DNA from: an uncultured Rhodospirillales bacterium
GTDB lineage: Bacteria > Pseudomonadota > Alphaproteobacteria > Rhodospirillales > Defluviicoccaceae
DNA: 11,023 nucleotides
Direction of reading: 5' to 3'
Assembly (NCBI GenBank): GCA_937127205.1
Contig: CAKZLS010000101.1
Location: 1-11,023, forward strand
Position 1 is the first letter of the stretch, and each line of letters starts with the position of its first letter. Under the pieces are notes generated by a model that was not told the DNA's origin, did no database searches, and saw only the letters and a program-made list of their open reading frames with translations. Made by a program: the position numbers and the translations under genes. Shown in pieces: positions 4,968 through 11,023 of the stretch.

Positions 4968-5819
4968 TTATTGCGCCGAGCCGAGAGCGCCGTTGTTCGC
5001 ATCGGTGCCGAACCACTTTCTCGACAACCCATCCAAAGTACCATCACTGGCCATTTCCAAGACGGCACGCTCCACGGCCCTTGCCAGGTCCGGATCGCCT
5101 TGATCCACCGCCACCGCGACGGGCTCGAAGAAGAGAAAGCCGGGTATGACCCGCGCCGGGGCGCCGGCGGCGATCGCCGTGCGTGCGGGCGCGAAGGACA
5201 TGATAACGGCGTCTACCTCTTTCCCGTCGCCTTTGGCCAACGCCGCTATGGCCTTTTCCTTGTCGGGATAGAGTTTGATCTGCGGATTGGCGATCAAATA
5301 TTTTACCGGCTCTCTCAGCATCAGCACCTGCAAGCGCCCGTTCAGATATTGCTCGAAGGTCGTATCCTTCTTGGTGCCAACGACTTTGCCCGATGCGTCG
5401 GCCGCCTGGAGGATGGACAGGTTGTCTTTGTGGACCAGCATGACCGCGGCGTCGTGGCGGTAAGTTGCGGGGAAGGCAATCCGTCGGGCGCGTTCTTCGG
5501 TGGGGGTGATGGAAGCGACGGCGATGTCGAACGCATCTCCCCAGCTGCCCCCGAGAATGGTCTCCCACGCGGGAGTAACAAACTTAACCGGAAGGCCTAA
5601 ACGCTTGGCGATTTCCCTGGTAACCTCGATATCGAAGCCGACAAGACTACCGTCCTTGCCGCGTCCGGCCAGCGGCAAGGTATCGGGGACCGCTGCGGCG
5701 ATCACCGATCCGCGGGCGGCCATCCGGTCGAGAACGTCGCCGGCTTGTGCCATCTTTGACCACGTCAAGCCCGCTGTCGGTAACATGACCAATGCCAAAG
5801 CCACAAATAGAGCGCGCAT
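4968..5819 (-). CDS. Family-3 extracellular solute-binding protein (amino-acid ABC transporter type)
   Basis: 283 residues from the ATG complementary to 5817-5819, with AGGGAGA upstream on the minus strand (complement of about 5829-5835). The frame stays open further upstream, but that part has no recognisable domain and the signal peptide fixes this start. Residues 1-26 (MRALFVALALVMLPTAGLTW to AQAG) are a Sec signal peptide. The family signature GFDIEVTREIAKRLGLPVKF is visible, as are FDIAVASITPTEERARRIAF and the usual C-terminus GTLDGLSRKWFG. The protein should bind a small solute, probably an amino acid or related acid, in the periplasm. No permease or ATPase gene is beside it. A second gene of the same family starts at 114 on the same strand, so the DGR/TIR cluster lies between two paralogues. 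Substrate unknown. Confidence 0.9.
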   Translation of the reverse strand: MRALFVALALVMLPTAGLTWSKMAQAGDVLDRMAARGSVIAAAVPDTLPLAGRGKDGSLVGFDIEVTREIAKRLGLPVKFVTPAWETILGGSWGDAFDIAVASITPTEERARRIAFPATYRHDAAVMLVHKDNLSILQAADASGKVVGTKKDTTFEQYLNGRLQVLMLREPVKYLIANPQIKLYPDKEKAIAALAKGDGKEVDAVIMSFAPARTAIAAGAPARVIPGFLFFEPVAVAVDQGDPDLARAVERAVLEMASDGTLDGLSRKWFGTDANNGALGSAQ

Positions 5820-6317
5820 TCCGGTTTCTCCCTGCTCTCGCACCGTGATTCGTTTTTTGTCGTGAATCAGGGGGGTTCTAAAGCACATGGGATCGATTAG
5901 CCAACGCGTTTTCGAACACCTTTGATACTCGGCGATGGTCGCCGCCGTATCAATGCGCACATACATTCCGCTCCTTTTCCGTTGCATTGCCCAAGAAAAG
6001 CGCGGGCGAGTGATCCGCAATAACCCCACATAAAATATGTTAATTTCTGCATTTTTAGCTATTTTTGAGTACAATGCAGACAATATGGTGGTATTAAGGC
6101 AATAATACTCCGGCACGCAGTTTGAAGACAGGATCGCTGGAGCCAGAGGAAACTTGGCCTCGACATCAGTTTGGCCAAATTTAGCGCTAGTATCGTCCGA
6201 GGGCGGGCCCGAGATGCACCTTGGAATTTGGGCGCAGTGGCTGGGCGACTGTTGTGGAATGCTATCGCTGGCGCGCCGAAACCGGCATTCGGGGCCGCAA
6301 CGTTGGGAGGCGATTAT
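5820..6317. other. Divergent intergenic region with AT-rich core
   Basis: These 498 bases separate the minus-strand solute-binding gene from the plus-strand protease gene and must hold both promoters. The stretch from about 6030 to 6110 is AT-rich, with an inverted pair CTGCAT (6047-6052) / ATGCAG (6074-6079) and the small palindrome ACATAAAATATGT (6028-6040). I cannot assign -35/-10 boxes with confidence. Open frames crossing the region on either strand have no recognisable domain. The frame of the protease continues upstream to a TTG at 6171, but this part lacks family similarity and a ribosome site. Confidence 0.5.
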
Positions 6318-8978
6318 ATGGTAACGCCAACAACAGGAAGTCCCGTATCCATCGTCGGTGCTACCGGCGACAACCGTATAGATGCATTGCTCAAGGGTGT
6401 GAAATGGGGTGGGCCGGCCGGCACCAGCTTCGATGTCACCTACAGCTTTCCGAAGGCATCGGGCAATGTGTTCTCGACCAGTGAAGCTGGTGGCTACGGA
6501 CCGAAAAGCGGGACGGGTGAGCCGTGGGACTCCGATGTAGGGTTCTTGAATTCCGTACAACAACAGTATTTCGCCGGCGCGATGGATGCATGGTCGGAGG
6601 TGGCAAATATCTCTGCCGCAGAGGTGCCCGACAATGGCTCGGTGGTTGGCGATATTCGCGTCGCTTTTTCGGGCCGGGTAGCCGACGGCGATGCGTCAGC
6701 TTGGGCGTACTATCCGTTCCAAGGGCCGGTGGGCGGCGACGTCTGGCTCAATCCTTCCATCGCCAGTTACGATAATCCCGCTCCAGGCACCAATGGTTAC
6801 TACAACTATGTGCACGAGATTGGCCACGCGCTGGGCCTCAGCCACCCGTTCGGAGGCGGAAAGGCGGTGCTTAGCGCAACAGAGGATAGCCACAAGTATA
6901 CGGTGATGTCCTATTCGGCGTATATTGGCGTCAGCGATGACGTCCGCACGCCCATGCTTTACGATATCCTTGCCATCCAGCACCTTTATGGCGCCAATAC
7001 GGCCACGCGGGCAGGCGACACGACATATGCGTTTCCGGCTGATAACGAAAGTTTCATGACCGTTTGGGATGCCGGCGGCGTTGATACTTTCGACGCCTCG
7101 AAGCAATCCTTGGCGGCCAATATTAGCCTAAATGCCGGTACGTTCAGCTCCATCGGCCCGAAAACCTTCGGTGGCGCTGCGGTCGAGAACGTCGCGATTG
7201 CCTTCGGGGTCACCATCGAGAATGCCACCGGTGGTGGCGGAAACGATGTTATCATTGGCAACGCGGCAAACAACGTGCTGCGAGGTGCCGGTGGCGCCGA
7301 CACGCTTGAGGGCGGCGCCGGCGATGATAACATTGATGGCGGCGGCGGTGCCGACCGGGTCGTGTTCTCCAACGATCTGGACGCGTACTCGTTCGTATTT
7401 CATAGTGACGCTTCGACGACGGTATTTTTCAGCGGCTCGGGCCCCTGGAACGATGGCAGCGACCGGATCAACAACGTCGAGCAGTTCGCGTTCGCCGACG
7501 TTACCAAGACTCGTGACCAGCTTGTGGAGCTGTTTGGCAGCGAACCCGGAGACGGGGCCTCGGAATTCTGGAGTTTCTCGGATTTTAGCGATGTTTCTGG
7601 TCTTGCCTTCAACGGCGACGCGGCACGGGTGGGAGGTGTTCTGCGTCTGACGCCAGAAACCGGCTTTCAAGTGGGCAGTGCTTTTCTCGATAGTTCTTTG
7701 ACAATCAACGATGATACCTCGTTTCAGTCTGTGTTTACGTTCCGTTTGCATGGTGGCGACGGCGCCGCCGGCGCCGACGGTATCGCCTTTGTGCTGCAAA
7801 GCAGTCCCGAAGGTGTCGGAGCGCTCGGCAAGCAGGGCGGGAGCCTCGGCTTTGACAACAATCACCCCGGCCCCGAGGGAACGCCGATCACCGATAGCCT
7901 CGCCATCGAGTTCGATACCTTTCGTGGCACCGGTGATCCCGACGCCAATCATGTGGGCTTGGTGGTCAATGGCGACGCAACCACTCACCTCGATTTCGGC
8001 TCCCCAGGCTTCGACCTTAATGGCGGCGCACCCATCACCGCCTGGGTCGACTACGACGGCGAGAGCAACCTGTTGGAGGTATTTGTATCCAGCACCGGGA
8101 ACAAGCCAGGAGAGTCGCTTTTCTCCGAGAGCTTCGATCTGACATCCGTGCTCGGCGACAGCGCCTATGCCGGCTTCTCTGGAGCCACTGGCGGGCGGGT
8201 CAATACCCAGGACATCGAGAGCTGGTCCCTCGAAATCTCCGATGCCCCGTTTGATAGCCTAGGTGCCATCGCCGCTTCGGTTTCCATGGCCTTCACGGAT
8301 TTTACGAATGTTTCGGATCTAACCCTCAACGGCGACGCGGAGCAAGCGGGGGATATTCTCCGCCTGACGCCACTGGCGAATGGACAGGCCGGAAGCGCCT
8401 TCCTGAAAACCGCGTTCCAGGTCTTTGACGATACGTCATTCGAGACGGAGTTCACCTTCAAATTGCATGGTGGCAACGGTTCGGCCGGTGCCGATGGGAT
8501 CGCCTTGGTGCTGCAAAGCAGTGCGGACGGCGCTGGAGCGCTCGGCGCGTCCGGCGGTGGTCTCGGGTACGCCGGCAATCAATCCAGCGTCAATGGCTTG
8601 GCAATTTCCGACAGCCTGGCTATCGAATTTGATACCTATCGCGGGCCCGGCGATCCGAACGCCAATCACGTGGGATTGATAATCAACGGCGACGTCAGCA
8701 CCCATCTGGATTTTGCCTCGGCAGGGTTCGACCTGAATGGGGGTGCTTCCATCACCGCCTGGATCGAATATCACGGCACCAGTGATCTCCTGGAGGTCTT
8801 TGTGTCCGATACCGGCACTAAATCAGGGCAGGCGCTGCTCTCCGAGAACATCGATATGGCTTCGATACTGGGCGCTAGGGCCTATGCTGGCTTTACCGGC
8901 GGTACCGGTGCGCGGGTCAATGTCCAGGATATCGAAAGTTGGACCTTTGAGGCCGGGGACTCGGACTTATTCAGCTGA
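6318..8978 (+). CDS. Serralysin-like zinc metalloprotease with RTX repeats and two L-type lectin domains
   Basis: 886 residues from ATG 6318, chosen because GGGAGG (6305-6310) lies 7 bases ahead and the next residues (GDNRIDALLKGVKWG) match the usual serralysin N-terminus. A longer frame to TTG 6171 lacks both. The zinc site is HEIGHALGLSH (His166, Glu167, His170, His176), and the Met-turn is MSYS (Met197-Ser198-Tyr199). The M10 C-terminal part holds RTX calcium repeats at about 305-350 (GGGGNDVIIGN, GGAGDDNIDGG). Two tandem legume-lectin-type domains follow, at about 415-640 and 656-886; both carry DGIAxVLQSS, SLAIEFDT, NHVGL and DIESW. There is no Sec signal; the RTX repeats and an acidic, hydrophobic C-terminus (DSDLFS) point to type I secretion. 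The lectin pair probably directs the protease to glycans. No inhibitor or secretion genes are adjacent. Confidence 0.92.
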   Translation: MVTPTTGSPVSIVGATGDNRIDALLKGVKWGGPAGTSFDVTYSFPKASGNVFSTSEAGGYGPKSGTGEPWDSDVGFLNSVQQQYFAGAMDAWSEVANISAAEVPDNGSVVGDIRVAFSGRVADGDASAWAYYPFQGPVGGDVWLNPSIASYDNPAPGTNGYYNYVHEIGHALGLSHPFGGGKAVLSATEDSHKYTVMSYSAYIGVSDDVRTPMLYDILAIQHLYGANTATRAGDTTYAFPADNESFMTVWDAGGVDTFDASKQSLAANISLNAGTFSSIGPKTFGGAAVENVAIAFGVTIENATGGGGNDVIIGNAANNVLRGAGGADTLEGGAGDDNIDGGGGADRVVFSNDLDAYSFVFHSDASTTVFFSGSGPWNDGSDRINNVEQFAFADVTKTRDQLVELFGSEPGDGASEFWSFSDFSDVSGLAFNGDAARVGGVLRLTPETGFQVGSAFLDSSLTINDDTSFQSVFTFRLHGGDGAAGADGIAFVLQSSPEGVGALGKQGGSLGFDNNHPGPEGTPITDSLAIEFDTFRGTGDPDANHVGLVVNGDATTHLDFGSPGFDLNGGAPITAWVDYDGESNLLEVFVSSTGNKPGESLFSESFDLTSVLGDSAYAGFSGATGGRVNTQDIESWSLEISDAPFDSLGAIAASVSMAFTDFTNVSDLTLNGDAEQAGDILRLTPLANGQAGSAFLKTAFQVFDDTSFETEFTFKLHGGNGSAGADGIALVLQSSADGAGALGASGGGLGYAGNQSSVNGLAISDSLAIEFDTYRGPGDPNANHVGLIINGDVSTHLDFASAGFDLNGGASITAWIEYHGTSDLLEVFVSDTGTKSGQALLSENIDMASILGARAYAGFTGGTGARVNVQDIESWTFEAGDSDLFS

Positions 8979-9266
8979 GCCGCGATCCATACAGATCTAC
9001 CAATTCTAAACAGCAACGCTTGACTCTCGCATTTTCCGACAGTACCGGGAAATGTCAGGGGGAAGCTATGCGTTTGCTAACACAAATCATTCAAAGACGC
9101 CATGAAAAAGACATAATTTGAACCCCACCTTCCCCGTTCGGGTCAAGGTGGGGTGTGTATCTTGATCGAAATTCGACCTCAGGGTTGCGCCTGGGGCGCC
9201 GTGGGGATGGGTAGTGGTCGCGGGGAAGAGACTTTATCTTCTACTTTCTGGAGGGAATAAGCTCAA
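8979..9266. other. Intergenic region between the protease and dehydrogenase-like genes
   Basis: No gene is supported here. The only clear element is the hairpin at 9122-9154. A 17-codon frame from 9069, with GGGGGAAG ahead of it, is too short to call. The promoter of the next gene presumably lies between the hairpin and 9250, but no clear boxes are visible. Confidence 0.4.
9122..9154. terminator. Long hairpin between secreted-protein genes, possible terminator
   Basis: ACCCCACCTT (9122-9131) and AAGGTGGGGT (9145-9154) are exact complements. The 13-base loop holds a further short CCCG/CGGG pair. It lies 143 bp after the protease stop. No T-run follows on the + strand, so as an intrinsic terminator it is incomplete; it could still end or protect the protease mRNA. 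Confidence 0.45.
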
Positions 9267-11023
9267 ATGGCTGATCGAAACGAACTTGTTGAATTAGCAT
9301 TTGCAGATGCGATCGGAACGGAACGCGTAGCGAACGGACTTTCCAACCCCTTGTTCGTAACCGCCCCGGAAAATGACTTTGACCGGTTGTTTATTCTCGA
9401 AAAAAACACCGGCGAAATCAAAATCCTCAACTTATCGAGTGGAACCGTCAACACAACTCCATTTCTTGATCTTGATGTCAGTACCACGAGCGAGCAAGGC
9501 TTGCTCGGTTTGGCATTCGATCCCGACTACCAATCAAACGGTATTTTCTACACGAATTATACGGATCCCAACGGGGTCTCTACGATCGAGAGATTTCAGG
9601 TGAGCGACAATCCCGATGTCGCGGACGCTTCATCGGGTGAGGTCATTTCAAGGATCCCTCAGCCGGAGAACAACCACAATGGCGGTTGGATCGGATTCGG
9701 TCCCGATGGCTATTTGTATTACGCAACGGGCGACGGTGGCGGCAGCAACGACCCGGAGGACAATAGCCAGGACCTGACGACGCCGCTCGGCGCCATATTG
9801 CGCATTGACGTGCGCTCGGGCGCGGATGGTTTTCCCGCCGACCCGGACCGCAACTTTGCCATTCCCGACGACAACCCCTTTATTGGCGAAACCGTGGGGG
9901 GCGAGCCGGTTGACGAGGCGATTTGGTCCTATGGGGTACGCAACCCCTGGCGCCCGAGTTTCGATCGGGAAACCGGTGACCTTTACATCGCGGATGTGGG
10001 CCAAAATGCGAGAGAGGAGATCAACTTCCAGTCCGCCGACAGCGACGGCGGCGAGAACTATGGCTGGCGTCTTCGCGAGGGAGAAATCGCCACTCCCAGT
10101 GTGGGAGGAAATCGCCCCGCCGACAATGTTGAACCCATTTATACCTATACCCATGGCCAGGGCGCTTTCCAGGGCAACTCGGTGACCGGAGGATATGTGT
10201 ATCGGGGACCGGTAACGGAACTCCAGGGCCAATACGTATTCGGTGACTTTCGATCGGGCGGGATCTGGTCTTTCGAAGTGGACGGAGACGACATTGCCAA
10301 TCGGACGGATCGGACCTCGCAATTTACCCCTGATCAGGGAGATATTCGCGGAATATCGTCGTTTGGTGAAGATGCCGCCGGCAATCTCTATATCGTTGAC
10401 TTCTTTGATGGCGAGGTGTTCAGAGTTGTCGGCCCGGGCGATCCGCCGCCGCCGCCGCCGCCGCCTTCACCTGAGCTGACGCTAACCTTCAGCGCCTCAA
10501 GCATCGCCGAGAACGGTGGCGGAACGACGGCGACAGTGACGCGCAACACCGAAACCACGGGCGCCCTGAGCGTCAACTTGACCTCCAGCGATACGACTGA
10601 GGCATCGGTCCCGTCAACGGTGACCATCGCCGCCGGTCAAACCTCGGCGAGCTTCGCGGTGAACGCGGTAGACGACGCCATCGCCGATGGTCCGCAGCAG
10701 GTTACCATCGCGGCCTCGGCGGCCGGTTTTGCCGGCGACAGTGATACCTTGGCCGTCACCGATAACGAGACCCCGCAGCTTACGCTGTCGATCGCGGCGG
10801 CGAGCATTTCGGAGAATGGCGGCGGCACGGCGGCATCGGTGACACGGAATACCGACACCGACAACGACTTGGTCGTCAGCTTGAACTCAAACGATTCCGG
10901 CGAGGCAACGGTGCCGTCGACAGTGACCATCGCCGCCGGTGAAACCTCGGCGAGCTTTGCGGTAAACACGGTAGACGACACCATCGCCGATGGTCCGCAG
11001 CAGGTTACCATCGCGGCATCGGC
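9267..11023 (+). CDS. PQQ-dependent sugar dehydrogenase-like beta-propeller with Calx-beta repeats (runs off right edge)
   Basis: At least 585 codons, open at the window end. ATG 9267 has GGAGGG at 9250-9255. Residues 15-390 resemble the glucose/sorbosone dehydrogenase family: QGLLGLAFDPDY, NHNGG with His137 where the family places its active-site His, ATGDGG, LGAILRIDV, GVRNPWRPSFD (223-233) and ADVGQNAREEIN. Such proteins oxidise sugars with PQQ in a six-bladed propeller, but many family members have no proven activity. Eight prolines follow (393-400, encoded by CCG units). Calx-beta-type calcium-binding repeats come next, the first at about 403-503; the second is cut by the window end. The repeat period is 101 residues (303 bp). 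There is no Sec signal peptide. Export by a type I system with signals beyond the edge is likely, as for the upstream protease. The two may form a set of secreted proteins, but the 288-bp gap and hairpin suggest separate transcription. Confidence 0.85.
   Translation, partial: MADRNELVELAFADAIGTERVANGLSNPLFVTAPENDFDRLFILEKNTGEIKILNLSSGTVNTTPFLDLDVSTTSEQGLLGLAFDPDYQSNGIFYTNYTDPNGVSTIERFQVSDNPDVADASSGEVISRIPQPENNHNGGWIGFGPDGYLYYATGDGGGSNDPEDNSQDLTTPLGAILRIDVRSGADGFPADPDRNFAIPDDNPFIGETVGGEPVDEAIWSYGVRNPWRPSFDRETGDLYIADVGQNAREEINFQSADSDGGENYGWRLREGEIATPSVGGNRPADNVEPIYTYTHGQGAFQGNSVTGGYVYRGPVTELQGQYVFGDFRSGGIWSFEVDGDDIANRTDRTSQFTPDQGDIRGISSFGEDAAGNLYIVDFFDGEVFRVVGPGDPPPPPPPPSPELTLTFSASSIAENGGGTTATVTRNTETTGALSVNLTSSDTTEASVPSTVTIAAGQTSASFAVNAVDDAIADGPQQVTIAASAAGFAGDSDTLAVTDNETPQLTLSIAAASISENGGGTAASVTRNTDTDNDLVVSLNSNDSGEATVPSTVTIAAGETSASFAVNTVDDTIADGPQQVTIAAS
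10611..11023 (+). repeat. 303-bp tandem Calx-beta repeat units with near-identical DNA
   Basis: The segment 10620-10720 recurs at 10923-11023 with 6 differences in 101 bases, a period of 303 bp. The 5' part of each unit is more divergent. The second copy is cut by the window end, so more units may follow. The high DNA identity of the 3' part suggests recent duplication or gene conversion. Confidence 0.8.

Noticed and set aside
6171..6317. Upstream TTG start for the serralysin-like protein
   Set aside because: There is no ribosome site and no family similarity in this stretch. ATG 6318 has GGGAGG at good distance and a serralysin-like start.
5820..6563. N-terminal extension of the solute-binding protein frame to 531 residues
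   Set aside because: The extension has no recognisable domain, crosses the AT-rich intergenic core and overlaps the divergent protease gene. The signal peptide and ribosome site fix the start at 5819.
7128..7988. 286-codon minus-strand frame opposite the protease/lectin gene
   Set aside because: It is a shadow of a well-supported gene, with no domain and no ribosome site.
9069..9122. 17-codon frame with a purine-rich sequence ahead
   Set aside because: It is too short, and no relative or conserved feature can be recognised.

Overview
The window reads as a G+C-rich bacterial chromosome segment, most likely from a proteobacterium and plausibly an alphaproteobacterium. That view rests on family content only: two periplasmic amino-acid-type binding proteins, a serralysin-type RTX protease, and a Calx-beta repeat protein that seems to be exported without a signal peptide. 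No rRNA or other taxonomic marker is present, so the placement is tentative. One AT-rich island (about 305-660) stands out against the rest.

The centre (about 861-4230) is a complete diversity-generating retroelement (DGR). In order on the + strand it has: a target gene encoding a TIR domain, a repeat coiled coil, one transmembrane helix and an FGE-sulfatase/C-type-lectin-fold domain (861-2429); the variable repeat VR at the 3' end of that gene (2298-2416); a hairpin with a T-run (2462-2489); an Avd-type accessory gene (2494-2871); a DGR reverse transcriptase (2849-4102); and the template repeat TR (3973-4091), which lies inside the 3' end of the reverse transcriptase frame. VR and TR align without gaps over 119 bp. 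They differ at 18 positions, all of them adenines in TR, and none of the 89 non-adenine positions differs. This is the signature of adenine-specific mutagenic retrohoming. A strong hairpin (4180-4221) follows TR. A second, small membrane-anchored TIR protein (4358-4948) ends the cluster.

The inferred logic is that a cytoplasmic TIR domain is joined through one membrane helix to an outward-facing, hypervariable ligand-binding domain. That is the layout of a diversifiable receptor with a TIR output domain. Whether it serves defence, adhesion or recognition cannot be read from the sequence.

The DGR/TIR block lies between two family-3 solute-binding protein genes, both on the minus strand: one cut by the left window edge (1-114) and one complete (4968-5819). 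Between the left one and the DGR target is a 746-bp gene-free stretch holding iterated GTACACAAAAG-type motifs that resemble transposase-binding ends, but no transposase is visible.

The right part encodes two probable secreted proteins on the + strand: a serralysin-like zinc protease with RTX repeats and two tandem legume-type lectin domains (6318-8978), and a PQQ-sugar-dehydrogenase-like beta-propeller followed by a proline linker and Calx-beta repeats (9267 to beyond the right edge). Neither has a visible Sec signal peptide, which suggests type I secretion. No secretion genes lie in the window.
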